Numbered from the stretch's first letter, positions 35,261 to 44,891 are shown. The stretch: 64,000 nt of DNA from Nonomuraea jabiensis (GCF_014204795.1 NZ_JACHMB010000001.1:1364001-1428000), one strand, 5' to 3'. A program made the numbers and translations. Notes: a model not told the origin generated them from the sequence alone.

Positions 35261-36351
35261 ACGGCCTGGGTGACACGGTTGTCCTTCGCGCAGTGCCCGC
35301 AGCGCGAGCACGTACGGGAGGTGTTGGCCGGATTCACGGCGATCAGCTGTCGACCGGCGCTTTCAGCCTTGTGCGACAGGATCGTCAAGAACGCGGACCA
35401 GCCCGCGTCGACAATGCTCTTGTTCAGCCCGGATTTAGCCGACTGGCCGTTGGGCAGGTAGCCGCCTTCGCCGTCCGGTTGCGGCGCGGCACGCCGGATC
35501 ATGCCCGCGACGTTCAGCGCTTCGTGCACGATCACGTCGTAGCCGCGGACCAGCGCGAGCGCGGCCTTGTGCGCCGAGTCGAGGCGTTGCCGCCGCACCT
35601 TGGCGTGCAGGGCCGCTACCCGCGTGACGGCCTTCCGGCGCCGCTGGGATCCTCGTTTCCTACGGGCCAGCTCCCGCTGGGCCGCTGCCAGACGGCTCGC
35701 GGAGGCGGCGAGGTGGCGCTGGTTGTCGAGGTGGTCGCCGTCGCTGGTCGTGGCCAGCCAGGCGACACCCATGTCAACACCCGCGACCGCGCCGGTCGCG
35801 GGAAGGGTGGGTGCGGGCACCTCATCGCACGACAGCACGACGAACCAGCGGGCGCCTTCCCGCTTGACGCTGATCGTCTTGACGATGCCCAGCACCCGGC
35901 GGTGCTGGTGGACCCGGACATGCCCGACGCCCTGCAGGCGGACGAAACTCGCTGTCGGGTGCTCGGGCTGGGAGTGCCACCGGCAGCCGTCGCCGTCCTT
36001 GGGCCACTCAACCGTGTCGAACCAGCCCCGCCCCTTGAAACGCGGAAACCCTGGCGTGCGGCCCGCTTTGACGCGGTCGAAGAACGCCCGGTACGCCTTG
36101 TCCAGCCTGCGCAGCGTGGCCTGCTGAGAGGAGAACGACCACCGGCCCTGACCATCGGGGTCGTCGGCGCGGATGTGCTTCAGCTCCGCCGACTGCTCGC
36201 CGTAGCGCACCCTCACCCCGGCTTTGCGGTAGGCCGTACGGCGGTGTTCGAGAGCCGCGTTGTACAGCTGCCGGTGGTCTTCCAGGCACTGCGCGAGCGC
36301 GGCGGCCTGTTTGCCGGTGGGGCGCAGCAGGAACGTGAACGACCTGCGCAC
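35155..36351 (-). CDS. tnpB: TnpB-family RNA-guided nuclease
   Basis: 398 residues. The N-terminal part (MRRSFTFLLRPTGKQAAALA, LYNAALEHRRTAYRKAG) is the OrfB HTH/WED region. RuvC-type residues are visible as Asp in VAGVDMGVAWLATT, Glu in YDVIVHEALNVAGM and Asp in HEAHADVNAAINILRAG, with the zinc ribbon CSRCGHC...CTACGHEAHAD before it. All catalytic motifs seem intact, so it should be an active nuclease. No transposase gene accompanies it. Confidence 0.92.
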   Translation of the reverse strand: MRRSFTFLLRPTGKQAAALAQCLEDHRQLYNAALEHRRTAYRKAGVRVRYGEQSAELKHIRADDPDGQGRWSFSSQQATLRRLDKAYRAFFDRVKAGRTPGFPRFKGRGWFDTVEWPKDGDGCRWHSQPEHPTASFVRLQGVGHVRVHQHRRVLGIVKTISVKREGARWFVVLSCDEVPAPTLPATGAVAGVDMGVAWLATTSDGDHLDNQRHLAASASRLAAAQRELARRKRGSQRRRKAVTRVAALHAKVRRQRLDSAHKAALALVRGYDVIVHEALNVAGMIRRAAPQPDGEGGYLPNGQSAKSGLNKSIVDAGWSAFLTILSHKAESAGRQLIAVNPANTSRTCSRCGHCAKDNRVTQAVFRCTACGHEAHADVNAAINILRAGLALREATQAA

Positions 36352-36527
36352 ACCCCATCCCCCACGCTCGGTAACGAGACCACCACGATATCGCCTGGCA
36401 CCGACAAACCCGGAAGGAAAGCTGTGACCCGCGCACCTGACAGGTCAAGGCACACTCGGCCCTTGGCGGCCCTCCCGCTCCCGATTCCCCCGTCGCCTGA
36501 AGACGACGGTTCCCTCGGGAGACTCTG

Positions 36528-37382
36528 ATGGACCGGATCAACAGGGCCGGCCTGGCGGGCTTCCTGCGCAGCCGCCGCGAACTCGTGCGGCCGTCCGACG
36601 TGGGCCTGGAGGGCGGCAAGCGCCGCCGCACGCCCGGGCTGCGGCGCGAGGAGGTCGCCCGGCTGGCCGGCATGTCCGTCGACTACTACGCCCGCCTGGA
36701 GCAGGCCCGCGGACCGCGGCCGTCGCGGCAGATGCTCGGCGCGATCGCCAGGGCGCTGCGGCTGACGGACGACGAGCGCTCGCACCTGTACTACCTGGCC
36801 GGCGAACCGCCCGGACCGCCTCCCGGCCCGGCACAGGACGTCAGGGCCGGGGTCCTGCACCTGCTCGACCGGCTGGACGACACCCCGGCGCTCGTGTCGG
36901 ACGCCAAGTACGACGTGCTGGCCTGGAACCCCCTCGCCGCCGCGCTGCTCACGGACTTCTCCGTGCTGCCGCCCGGCGAGCGCAACCTCATCTGGCGCTA
37001 CTTCACCGACCCGCGGGCCCGGGACCGGCACGACCCCGACGGCGCGTGGCGGTTCGCCAGGGAGTCGGTGGCCGACCTGCGTGCCGCCGCCGCCCGCTAC
37101 CCCGACGACCCCGGCATCCGCCGGCTCGTCGACCGGCTGCTGGCCGGCAGCGCCGAGTTCGCGGAGCTGTGGTCCGGGCACGACGTCACCGTGCGCAGGT
37201 CCGCGCGCAAGCGGATCAACCATCCGGCGGTGGGGTGGCTGGAGCTCGACTGCGAGACGCTGCACGTGCCCGAGGGCGACCAGTGGATCGTCCTCTACAC
37301 CGCGGCGCCGGGGTCACCGTCGTACGAGGCGCTGCGGCTCCTCAAGGTCGTCGGCACCCAGAACCTTGCTGCGGGTGGGTAG
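36528..37382 (+). CDS. HTH regulator with MmyB-like ligand-binding domain
   Basis: 284 residues. XRE HTH near residues 10-85 (RRTPGLRREEVARLAGMSVD, YYARLEQARGPRPSRQML), then the MmyB-like PAS-type domain (VSDAKYDVLAWNPLAAALL, NLIWRYFTDPRARD, HDVTVRRSARKRINHP). Family members usually control a divergent SDR gene; the SDR at 34294 is the likely partner on the far side of the TnpB element. Its promoter lies only 12-38 bp from the element's left-end hairpin and may have been altered. Confidence 0.9.
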   Translation: MDRINRAGLAGFLRSRRELVRPSDVGLEGGKRRRTPGLRREEVARLAGMSVDYYARLEQARGPRPSRQMLGAIARALRLTDDERSHLYYLAGEPPGPPPGPAQDVRAGVLHLLDRLDDTPALVSDAKYDVLAWNPLAAALLTDFSVLPPGERNLIWRYFTDPRARDRHDPDGAWRFARESVADLRAAAARYPDDPGIRRLVDRLLAGSAEFAELWSGHDVTVRRSARKRINHPAVGWLELDCETLHVPEGDQWIVLYTAAPGSPSYEALRLLKVVGTQNLAAGG

Positions 37383-37392
37383 TACCCCTGTC

Positions 37393-38340
37393 GTGGCCGA
37401 CAAACTGGAGCGATACCGGAGCAAACGCGACGCCAGCCGCACCCCCGAACCCGTCCCCGCCGCGCCGCCCTCCGCCGAGGACGGCAACGCGTTCGTCATC
37501 CAGGAGCACCACGCCCGCTCCCTCCACTGGGACCTTCGGCTCGAACGCGACGGCGTCCTCGTGTCCTGGGCCGTCCCCAAGGGCCTGCCCGCCGACCCCG
37601 ACACCAACCACCTGGCCGTGCACACCGAGGACCACCCGATGGAGTACCTCACGTTCCACGGCGAGATCCCCAAGGGCGAGTACGGCGGCGGCACGATGAC
37701 CATCTGGGACACCGGCACGTACGAGACGGAGAAGTGGTCGGATCGCGAGGTCAAGTTCGTCCTGCGTGGAGAGCGGGCCTCGGGGCGGTTCGTGCTGTTC
37801 CGGACCCGGGGCCAGAACTGGATGATCCACCGCATGGACGCCCGGGCCCGCGACCCGTTCCCGCCGCCCGACCCCATGCTCCCGACCGAGCGCGCCAAAC
37901 CCCCGAAGGACGTCTCGGCCTACGCCTTCGAGTTCGCGTGGGGTGGCCGCCGCCTGCTCGTCCCCATCGAGGGCGGGCGCACGACGGCCGCGCGGGAGCA
38001 CCCGTGGCTGCGGGGGCTCGCGGAGTCGTTCGGCAGCCGCACGGCGATGCTGGACGGGGAGGTGGCCACGCTCGGGGGCGCGGAGATCCTGGTCTTCTAC
38101 GACCTGCTGTACGACGACGGCCGCTCCCTGGTCGACGAGCCCTACAGGGAGCGGCGGGCGGCGCTGGAGGCGCTGGACCTGGCGGGAGCCCGGTGGCAGA
38201 CGGCTCCGTCATGGCCCGGCGAGGCGGGCCCGGTCCGCCAGGCCGCCCGCGAGCAGGGCCTGCCCGGGATCGTGGCCAAACGCCTCGACTCGGCGTACGA
38301 GCCCGGGCCCTCGAAGTCCTGGCTGTTCATCCCCTCCTGA
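37393..38340 (+). CDS. LigD-like 3'-phosphoesterase with degenerate ligase half
   Basis: 315 residues from GTG 37393 (GTG 37375 also possible). Residues about 25-150 are a LigD phosphoesterase domain: FVIQEHHARSLHWDLRLERD, HTEDHPMEYLTFHGEIPKGE, YGGGTMTIWDTGTYE, with the metal-binding His/Asp residues in place. Residues 170-315 follow the ATP-dependent ligase layout (AMLDGEVATL, VFYDLLYDDGRSL, GIVAKRLDSAY, SKSWLFI), but the nucleotidyl-Lys motif KxDG is replaced (EFAWGGRRLL). It should process 3' ends rather than ligate. No Ku or polymerase gene is nearby. Confidence 0.85.
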   Translation: MADKLERYRSKRDASRTPEPVPAAPPSAEDGNAFVIQEHHARSLHWDLRLERDGVLVSWAVPKGLPADPDTNHLAVHTEDHPMEYLTFHGEIPKGEYGGGTMTIWDTGTYETEKWSDREVKFVLRGERASGRFVLFRTRGQNWMIHRMDARARDPFPPPDPMLPTERAKPPKDVSAYAFEFAWGGRRLLVPIEGGRTTAAREHPWLRGLAESFGSRTAMLDGEVATLGGAEILVFYDLLYDDGRSLVDEPYRERRAALEALDLAGARWQTAPSWPGEAGPVRQAAREQGLPGIVAKRLDSAYEPGPSKSWLFIPS

Positions 38341-38349
38341 GCCCCGCCA

Positions 38350-39357
38350 TCACTCCTTGGGCAGCAACCCCTCTGAGATCAGCTCGTCCCACACCGCCTC
38401 CGGGACCGGGCGGGAGAGCAGGGCGGCGTTCGCGGTGATCTCCTCGGGCGAGCGGGCGCCCAGGACGACCGAGGCGACGGCCGGGTGGCGGAGGGGGAAG
38501 GCCATGGCCGCCTGGGGCAGCGTGCTGCCGTGGCGTTCGCAGATCTCCGCGATCCGCGTCGCCCGCTCCACCACCGACGCCGAGGCGGGCTCGTAGTTGT
38601 ACGTGCCGGTCGGCCGCGGCGTGGCCAGGATGCCGCTGTTGAAGACGCCCGCCGCCAGCACCCTGACCCCGCGGCGCGCGCACTCCTCCAGGAGCGGCAG
38701 GCCGGACTGGTCGAGCAGGGTGTAGCGGCCGGCGAGCATCACGACGTCGATGGAGGTCTCCTGGACGAAGCGCAGCGGCGCCTGCCACTGGTTCATCCCG
38801 ACGCCGATGGCCTTGACCACGCCCTGCGCCCGCAGCTCGGCCAGCGCCGGGTACGCCTCCGCCAGCGCCTGGTCCAGGTGGTCGTCCGGGTCGTGGATGA
38901 GCGCGATGTCGACGGCCGGGAGCCCCAGCCGGTCCAGGGACTCCTCCAGGGATCTGCGTACGCCGTCGCCGGAGAAGTCCCACACCCGCTGGAGGTCGGC
39001 GGACACGTCGAAGCCCTGCTCGTCGCGGCCGCCCGACGACGCGGCGGGCACCAGCAGGCGGCCGACCTTGGTGGACAGGACGTAACCCGAGCGGTCCTTG
39101 AGCGCGGCGCCGAGGCGGCGCTCCGACAGACCGAGCCCGTAGTGGGGCGCGGTGTCGAACAGGCGCACCCCGGCGTCCCAGGCCGCGTCGACCGTGGCCC
39201 GCGCCTGCTCCTCCGACACCTCCTGGAACAGGTTGCCGATCGGCGCCCCGCCGAAGCCGTGCCGCGACACCTCGACCCCGCCGCCGTCACGCCCGACCCA
39301 TGACCCGCCTCCGTCACGCCCGTCCGGTGCGGCTGGGGGTTCGTCGATCCCGTTCAA
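38350..39357 (-). CDS. Aldo/keto reductase, L-fucose (D-threo-aldose) dehydrogenase-like
   Basis: 335 residues counted from TTG 39357, which overlaps the permease stop. The Gly/Asp-rich first 25 residues are unusual and a later start is possible. AKR features are present: DTAPHYGLGLSERRLGAAL (catalytic Asp and Tyr), VLSTKVGRLLVP (Lys), DIALIHDPDDH (His) and C-terminal SVVLGARSPEEI. Closest in pattern to fucose/galactose 1-dehydrogenases of the pyridoxal-4-dehydrogenase-like group. As last gene of the operon it would oxidise the imported sugar to its lactone. Confidence 0.85.
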   Translation of the reverse strand: MNGIDEPPAAPDGRDGGGSWVGRDGGGVEVSRHGFGGAPIGNLFQEVSEEQARATVDAAWDAGVRLFDTAPHYGLGLSERRLGAALKDRSGYVLSTKVGRLLVPAASSGGRDEQGFDVSADLQRVWDFSGDGVRRSLEESLDRLGLPAVDIALIHDPDDHLDQALAEAYPALAELRAQGVVKAIGVGMNQWQAPLRFVQETSIDVVMLAGRYTLLDQSGLPLLEECARRGVRVLAAGVFNSGILATPRPTGTYNYEPASASVVERATRIAEICERHGSTLPQAAMAFPLRHPAVASVVLGARSPEEITANAALLSRPVPEAVWDELISEGLLPKE

Positions 39358-40334
39358 TCCTGTGCCTTTCCGCCGGCGATCCGGCTGATCATCAACGCGA
39401 TGAGGATGATCCCGCCGTAGATCACCGGCTGCCAGAAGCCGGAGACGCCGATGAGCGTCAAGATGTTCTGCACCAGGCCGATCACCAGCACGCCGGTGAG
39501 CGCGCCCAGGATCGTGCCCTTGCCGCCGTCCATGCTCACGCCGCCGATGACCGCCGCCGCGAACACCATGAAGATCCACCCGACGCCCTGGTTGTTGCCG
39601 ATCGCCCCGAGGCGGCCGGTCTCCAGGATCCCGGCGAGGGCCGCGAGCGTCCCGCCCAGGATGAACACCCCGTACAGCACCCGATCCACCCGGATGCCGG
39701 CGGCGCGGGCGGCGTCGGTGTTGCCGCCGATCGCGTAGAGCGCGCGGCCGAGCCGCAGGTAGCCCAGGCCGAAGATGCCCGCCGCGAACAGCGCACCGGC
39801 GATCCAGATGGCCGCCGGCAGGCCGAGCCACATGGCGCTGCCCAGGTAGAGGATCGAGTCGGGGAGCTGGAAGAGTGTCTTGCCCTCGGTCGGCCCCTGC
39901 AGGAGGCCGTGCACGATGATCAGCATGGCCAGCGTCACGATGAACGCCGACAGCTGGAACCTGATGATCAGGAAACCGTTGAACGCCCCGATGGCCGCGC
40001 CGACCAGCAGGGCCAGCGGGATCACCAGCGCGCCCGGGAGCCCGATGCCGAACCCGCCCGCGGCCGCCGGGATGACCAGCATCACGGCGATGGCCGGCGC
40101 GGTGCCGACCGTCGACTCCAGCGACAGGTCGAACTTGCCCGCGATGAGGATCATCGCCTCCGCCAGCACCACGAGCGAGATCGCCGCCTGCTGCTGGAGC
40201 ACGTTCGTGAGGTTGCCCGGGGTCAGGAAGGTCGGGTCGAGGAACGCGCCCACGACGAGCAGGATCACGATCACCGGCACCAGCGTCAGGTCACGGAACC
40301 TGGCCAGGCGCACCCGAGGGACCGGCACAGTCAT
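39354..40334 (-). CDS. Sugar ABC transporter permease (RbsC-like)
   Basis: About 326 residues from ATG 40334; TTG 40343 overlapping the ATPase stop is an alternative. Eight to nine membrane helices and the BPD_transp_2 pattern are seen (ISLVVLAEAMILIAGKFDLS, YAIGGNTDAARAAGIRVDRV, SMDGGKGTILGALTGVLVIG). It forms the channel of a CUT2-class importer with the ATPase and lipoprotein encoded upstream. Substrate, inferred from the operon: L-fucose or a related 6-deoxyhexose/pentose. Confidence 0.9.
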   Translation of the reverse strand: MTVPVPRVRLARFRDLTLVPVIVILLVVGAFLDPTFLTPGNLTNVLQQQAAISLVVLAEAMILIAGKFDLSLESTVGTAPAIAVMLVIPAAAGGFGIGLPGALVIPLALLVGAAIGAFNGFLIIRFQLSAFIVTLAMLIIVHGLLQGPTEGKTLFQLPDSILYLGSAMWLGLPAAIWIAGALFAAGIFGLGYLRLGRALYAIGGNTDAARAAGIRVDRVLYGVFILGGTLAALAGILETGRLGAIGNNQGVGWIFMVFAAAVIGGVSMDGGKGTILGALTGVLVIGLVQNILTLIGVSGFWQPVIYGGIILIALMISRIAGGKAQD

Positions 40335-40339
40335 AGTGG

Positions 40340-41821
40340 TCAATCTTCTATGCCCTCCATCACGGCCACGAGCTCGTGGTCGGTCCAGCCACGCGGCACG
40401 TCCTTGACGACCCTGCCGTGGAACATCACCAGCACCCTGTCGCAGATCCGCAGGTCGTCGAGCTCATCGGAGACCACGACGGCCCCCGCGCCCCGTCCGA
40501 CCGCGTCCTCGACCGCGCCGAGCAGCGCCTGCTTGGCCTTGACGTCGACACCGGCCGTCGGGTTGATCACGACCAGCACCGTCGGGTCGTCCACGAGGGC
40601 CCGCGCGAACACGACCTTCTGCGCGTTACCCCCGGACAGGTCGCCGACCGGCTGATCGGGGCCCTCCGTCTTGATGTCGAGGTTCTTGATCATCTCGTTG
40701 GCCTTGGCCCGCCGCCGGACGGGCGACACGATCCCGTACCGGCCCAGCTTGCGGGCGATCGGGAACGTGGCGTTCTCCCCCACCGAGAGCAGCGGGACGA
40801 AGCCCTCGTGGTGGCGGTCCTCCGGCACGAACCCGAGGCCCGCCTTCATGGCGGCGGGCACGTCGCCCGGTTTGACCCGGGTGCCGTTGACCGTGACCGT
40901 GCCGGAGTCGGCCTTGCGGAGCCCGACGAGGGTCTCGGCCAGGCCGACCTTGCCGCTGCTCGCGGAGCCGGCCAGGCCGACGACCTCACCCGATTTAACG
41001 GAAATATCGATATCTGCGTAGCGGCCGCCGAGCGAGAGGCCCTCGCCCGACAGCACGACCCGGTCGCCGGGCGTGCGGGAGCGGGACTCGTACGCCGTCG
41101 TGGCCTCCCCCGTCATCGCGGCGACCAGCTCGTCGTGGGGCAGGTCGGCGACCGGCCTGGTCACGATGTGCCGCGCGTCGCGGAAGACCGTGACGCTCTG
41201 GCAGATCTCGTAGACCTCGTCGAGGTGGTGGGAGATGTACATCATCGTGACGCCCTGCTCGCGCAGCGAGCGCATGCGCGCGAACAGCCGCTCGATGGCC
41301 GGGCCGTCGAGCCGGGCGGTCGGCTCGTCGAGGATGATGAACCTCGTCCCGAACGACAGCGCCCGGGCGATCTCGACGAGCTGGCGCTGCTCGACGGTCA
41401 GGTCACCGGCCAGCGCCTGCGCGTCGACGTCCACCTCGTACGTGTCCAGCAGCTCGCGCGCCCTGGCCCGCAGCGCGCGCCAGTTGATCCTGGCGCCTTT
41501 GGCCGCCTGGCGGTTGAGGAAGAGGTTCTCGGCGACCGTCAGCGCGGGGATGATCGTGGACTTCTGATAGACGCAGGCGACGCGCTGCCGCCAGGCGTCG
41601 CGGTCGGCGAGGGCGGGCGCCGCCTCTCCCGAGAACAGCACCTCGCCCTCGTCGGCCGGCTGGAGCCCGGTGAGGATCGACACGAGGGTGGACTTCCCCG
41701 CGCCGTTCCTGCCGACGAGAGCGTGGGTCTCGCCCTCGGCGATCGCGATCCCCGCGCCGTTCAGCGCGACGGTGGGGCCGAAGCGCTTGACGACGTTTCG
41801 GGCTTCAACGTGATTTTTCAT
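40340..41821 (-). CDS. Sugar ABC transporter ATPase (RbsA/CUT2-like, two nucleotide-binding domains)
   Basis: 493 residues from ATG 41821 (TGATG overlap with the binding-protein stop). Domain 1 has Walker A GRNGAGKSTLVSILTG, signature LTVEQRQLVEIARAL and Walker B FIILDEPTA. Domain 2 has GSASSGKVGLAETLVG in place of a normal Walker A, signature DLSGGNAQKVVFARAL and VLVVINPTAGVD in place of Walker B. The degenerate second site is usual for RbsA-type proteins. It energises import with the neighbouring permease. Confidence 0.92.
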   Translation of the reverse strand: MKNHVEARNVVKRFGPTVALNGAGIAIAEGETHALVGRNGAGKSTLVSILTGLQPADEGEVLFSGEAAPALADRDAWRQRVACVYQKSTIIPALTVAENLFLNRQAAKGARINWRALRARARELLDTYEVDVDAQALAGDLTVEQRQLVEIARALSFGTRFIILDEPTARLDGPAIERLFARMRSLREQGVTMMYISHHLDEVYEICQSVTVFRDARHIVTRPVADLPHDELVAAMTGEATTAYESRSRTPGDRVVLSGEGLSLGGRYADIDISVKSGEVVGLAGSASSGKVGLAETLVGLRKADSGTVTVNGTRVKPGDVPAAMKAGLGFVPEDRHHEGFVPLLSVGENATFPIARKLGRYGIVSPVRRRAKANEMIKNLDIKTEGPDQPVGDLSGGNAQKVVFARALVDDPTVLVVINPTAGVDVKAKQALLGAVEDAVGRGAGAVVVSDELDDLRICDRVLVMFHGRVVKDVPRGWTDHELVAVMEGIED

Positions 41822-42846
41822 CACTTGATCTGATTACCCCAAAGGCTCTTGTCGTCCACGTTGTCCTTGGTCACGAGCGGCGCGGGGAGCTGGTCCTCCA
41901 GGCCGTTCGGGAGCTGGATGATGTTGCTGTCGTGGTCGGTCGCGCCGGGCTTGAACGTCTTGCCCTCCAGCGCGGCCTTGGCGTAGAAGACCGCGTACCT
42001 GGCGTACAGGTCCGCCGGCTGCGACACCGTGGCGTCGATGTCGCCCTTGCGGATCGCCTCCAGTTCCTCCGGGATGCCGTCGTTCGACACCACGAAGACG
42101 TGCTTGGGGTCGCTCGGCGGGACGAGCAGGCTCTTCTGCTTGAGCACCTGCAGCGTCGGCGCCAGGTGCACGCCGCCCGCGTGCATGTAGATCCCCTTGA
42201 TGTCGGGGTTCTGCTCCAGGCGGGTCTGCAGCATGGACGCGGCCTTGGTGCCCTCCCACTCCGTGGGCTCGCTGAACACCGTGATGCCGGGGAACTTGGA
42301 CTTCATGCACTCCAGGAACGCCTCCGACCTGTCACGGCCGTTGATGGAGCTGAGCGCGCCCTGGAGCTGCACGACCTTGCCCTTGCCCCCCAGCTTCTCG
42401 CCGAGGAACTCGCAGGCCTTCGTCCCGTACGCGCGGTTGTCGGCGCGTACGACCATGTAGACCTTGCCCTTGTCCGGCCGGGTGTCGACGGTCACGACGG
42501 GGATCTTCTTGTTCTCCAGCTGCTGCAGCGTGTTGGCGATGGCGCCGGTGTCCTGCGGCGCCATGATGATCGCCTTGGCACCCTGACCCACCAGCGCCTG
42601 CACGTTGTTGACCAGCTTGGAGACGTCGTTCTGCGAGTTCGTGGGTGGCATGAGGTCCACCTTGTACTCGCCGGCCATCTGCGGGACGTACTTGATGTAG
42701 GAGTTCCAGAAGTTGGAGTCGGCCCGCGGGTGGTCGATGCCGACCTTCCCGCCGCCGCCCCCTCCTCCGGTTGTTGTCGTGCCCGAGCCACACGCGGTGA
42801 CGACCGCCAAGAGGGCCGCCGCCGCGACCGCCGATCCGAACTTCAT
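41821..42846 (-). CDS. Sugar ABC transporter substrate-binding lipoprotein
   Basis: 341 residues. The N-terminus KFGSAVAAAALLAVVTACGSG has a lipobox (VTAC), followed by a T/G-rich tether and a type I periplasmic-binding fold of the Peripla_BP_4 group (VGIDHPRADSNFWNSYIKYV, GAKAIIMAPQDTGAIANTLQ, VVTVDTRPDKGKVYMVVRA, ADLYARYAVFYAKAALEGKT). Ribosome site AAGGAAGG. It captures the sugar outside the membrane for the RbsA/RbsC-like partners. Confidence 0.92.
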   Translation of the reverse strand: MKFGSAVAAAALLAVVTACGSGTTTTGGGGGGGKVGIDHPRADSNFWNSYIKYVPQMAGEYKVDLMPPTNSQNDVSKLVNNVQALVGQGAKAIIMAPQDTGAIANTLQQLENKKIPVVTVDTRPDKGKVYMVVRADNRAYGTKACEFLGEKLGGKGKVVQLQGALSSINGRDRSEAFLECMKSKFPGITVFSEPTEWEGTKAASMLQTRLEQNPDIKGIYMHAGGVHLAPTLQVLKQKSLLVPPSDPKHVFVVSNDGIPEELEAIRKGDIDATVSQPADLYARYAVFYAKAALEGKTFKPGATDHDSNIIQLPNGLEDQLPAPLVTKDNVDDKSLWGNQIK

Positions 42847-42861
42847 TGGGGGGTACCTTCC

Positions 42862-43596
42862 TTAGTTGGGCGCCCTCAGCCGGAGACCTTGCATGCCGCC
42901 GTCGACCGCGAGCGCGGTCCCGGTGGTGGCGCCGGCTTCAGGACTGGCGAGATAGGCGATCGCCGCGGCGACCTCCTCCGCGCTGACCAGGCGGCCCATC
43001 GGCTGCCTGGCGTTCAGTGCGGCCCGCTCCCCCTCGGGGTCGTCGGCCCGGTCGAGCAGCCTCGCGACCCACGGGGTGTCCGCGGTGCCGGGGTTGACGC
43101 AGTTGACGCGAATGCCCTCGCGGACGTGGTCCGCGGCCATCGCGAGGGTCAGCGAGAGCACCGCGCCCTTGGTCGCGCTGTAGAGCGCGCGCTGCGGCAG
43201 GCCCGCGGTGGCCGCGATCGAGCACGTGTTGACGATGGAGGCGTGCTCCGACTGCCTGAGGTACGGCAGCGCCGCCCGCGCGACCCGGACCATGCCGAAC
43301 ACGTTGACGTCGAACACGCGCTGCCACTCGCTGTCCGGGTTGTCCTCGATGGTGCCCTGAGCTCCGATGCCCGCGTTGTTCACGAGCACGTCGATGCCGC
43401 CCAGCCGCTCGGCGGCCTCCGCCACCGCCGCCCGTACCTGCGCGTCGTCCGTGACATCGACCTTGATCCCGATGAACGGCTCGCCGGGCGGGTTGACGTC
43501 GAGGCAGGCGACCTTCATGCCGCGCTCGGCGAGCAGGGTGGCCGCGGCCAGCCCGATGCCGGAGCCGCCGCCGGTCACGATCGCTTTCAGGCTCAC
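42862..43596 (-). CDS. SDR, probable 2-keto-3-deoxy-L-fuconate dehydrogenase
   Basis: 244 residues from GTG 43596 (TGGAGGGACGC upstream; GTGA overlap with the dehydratase stop). Rossmann motif [23 protein letters not shown], catalytic [20 protein letters not shown] (Ser, Tyr, Lys) and C-terminal [12 protein letters not shown]. The position between fuconate dehydratase and the ABC genes, with an FAH hydrolase in the same operon, fits oxidation of 2-keto-3-deoxy-L-fuconate to the 2,4-diketo acid; the substrate is inferred from context. Confidence 0.87.
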   Translation of the reverse strand: MSLKAIVTGGGSGIGLAAATLLAERGMKVACLDVNPPGEPFIGIKVDVTDDAQVRAAVAEAAERLGGIDVLVNNAGIGAQGTIEDNPDSEWQRVFDVNVFGMVRVARAALPYLRQSEHASIVNTCSIAATAGLPQRALYSATKGAVLSLTLAMAADHVREGIRVNCVNPGTADTPWVARLLDRADDPEGERAALNARQPMGRLVSAEEVAAAIAYLASPEAGATTGTALAVDGGMQGLRLRAPN

Positions 43597-44891
43597 GCGT
43601 CCCTCCATACTTCGCCGCCGGGGAAGGTGTGGGCGGCGATCGACACTGCGTGCATCTCCGCGCTGAAGCCGGGCGCGGACGGTGCGGCGTAACGACCGTT
43701 GCGGATGACCACGGGGTCCACGAAGTGCTCGTGGAGGTGGTCGACGTACTCGATCACGCGGTTGTCCATGGAGCCGGTGATCGCGACGTAGTCGAACATC
43801 GACAGGTGCTGCACCAGCTCGCACAGCCCGACGCCACCCGCGTGGGGACACACCGGCACGCCGAACTTGGCCGCGAGCAGCAGGATCGCCAGGTTCTCGT
43901 TGACGCCGCCGACTCTGGCCGAGTCGATCTGCAGGTAGGAGATGGCGTTGGCCTGCAGGAGCTGCTTGAACACGATGCGGTTCTGAACGTGCTCGCCGGT
44001 GGCCACGGGGATGGGGTCGATGCCCCTGGCGATGGCGGCGTGGCCGAGCACGTCGTCGGGGCTGGTCGGCTCCTCGACCCAGTGGGGGTGGAACTCGCCC
44101 AGCGCGTTGATCCACTCGATGCCCGATCCGACGTCCCAGCGCTGGTTGGCGTCGATGGCGATCGGGAAGTCGGGGCCGCAGACCTCGCGGGCGACCCTGA
44201 ACCTGCGCCGGTCGTCCTCGAGGTCGGCGCCGACCTTGAGCTTGATCTGCTTGAAGCCCTGCTCCAGGGCCTCCTTGCAGAGCCTGCGCAGCTTGTCGTC
44301 GTCGTAGCCGAGCCATCCGGGGGAGGTGGTGTAGGCGGGGTAGCCGACCTCGATGAGCCGGCTGATCCGCTCCTCCTTGCCCGCCTCCTGGCTCTTCAGG
44401 ATCTGGAGGGCCTCCTGCGGCGTCAGCGCGTCGCTCAGGTAGCGGAAGTCGATGAGGCCGACGATCTCCTCGGGGGACATCTCGGACAGCAGCCGCCACA
44501 ACGGCTTGCCCGCCCGCTTGGCCTTGAGGTCCCACAGGGCGTTGACCACGGCGGAGATCGCCATGTGCATGACGCCCTTCTCCGGCCCCAGCCAGCGCAG
44601 CTGCGAGTCGTTGACCATGTCCTTGTAGAGCGCGCCGAGGTCCTCGACGTCCTTGCCGATCACGTACGGCTCGAGCGCGCTGATGGCCGTGGTCTGGATG
44701 TCGTTGCCACGCCCGATCGTGAAGGCGAACCCGTGCCCCTCGAACCCGTCATCGGTGGTGAGCACGACATAGGCCGCGGAGTAGTCGGGATCCGGATTCA
44801 TCGCGTCCGAGCCGTCGAGCTCGCGCGAGGTCGGGAACCGCACGTCGTGCGTCTCCATCCCGACGATCCGGTACGCGCCAGGAGTCGTCAT
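43593..44891 (-). CDS. fucD: L-fuconate dehydratase (enolase superfamily)
   Basis: 432 residues, the usual size of FucD. The KxK pair lies in [15 protein letters not shown], metal ligands in [25 protein letters not shown] and [10 protein letters not shown], and the catalytic His in [17 protein letters not shown]. Further FucD-typical readings are [19 protein letters not shown] and [14 protein letters not shown]. It converts L-fuconate to 2-keto-3-deoxy-L-fuconate. The start ATG 44891 overlaps the hydrolase stop (ATGA). Confidence 0.93.
   Translation of the reverse strand: MTTPGAYRIVGMETHDVRFPTSRELDGSDAMNPDPDYSAAYVVLTTDDGFEGHGFAFTIGRGNDIQTTAISALEPYVIGKDVEDLGALYKDMVNDSQLRWLGPEKGVMHMAISAVVNALWDLKAKRAGKPLWRLLSEMSPEEIVGLIDFRYLSDALTPQEALQILKSQEAGKEERISRLIEVGYPAYTTSPGWLGYDDDKLRRLCKEALEQGFKQIKLKVGADLEDDRRRFRVAREVCGPDFPIAIDANQRWDVGSGIEWINALGEFHPHWVEEPTSPDDVLGHAAIARGIDPIPVATGEHVQNRIVFKQLLQANAISYLQIDSARVGGVNENLAILLLAAKFGVPVCPHAGGVGLCELVQHLSMFDYVAITGSMDNRVIEYVDHLHEHFVDPVVIRNGRYAAPSAPGFSAEMHAVSIAAHTFPGGEVWRDA

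Larger units (their letters stand above)
35119..36515 (-). mobile_element. TnpB-only IS200/IS605-superfamily element
   Basis: A non-autonomous element with tnpB and no tnpA. The right end (left in this window) has a perfect hairpin CCGCTCCCT/AGGGAGCGG at 35128-35147 and ends in GGAGGAGTCAC on the minus strand. The left end has a hairpin CCGTCG/CGACGG at 36490-36509 just before the HTH gene. Both loops contain TTCAGG. Boundaries are estimated from these hairpins. Confidence 0.65.

Noticed and set aside
40376..43692. Long plus-strand frames opposite the ABC transporter genes
   Set aside because: Both are antisense to genes with complete Walker, lipobox or Rossmann motifs.
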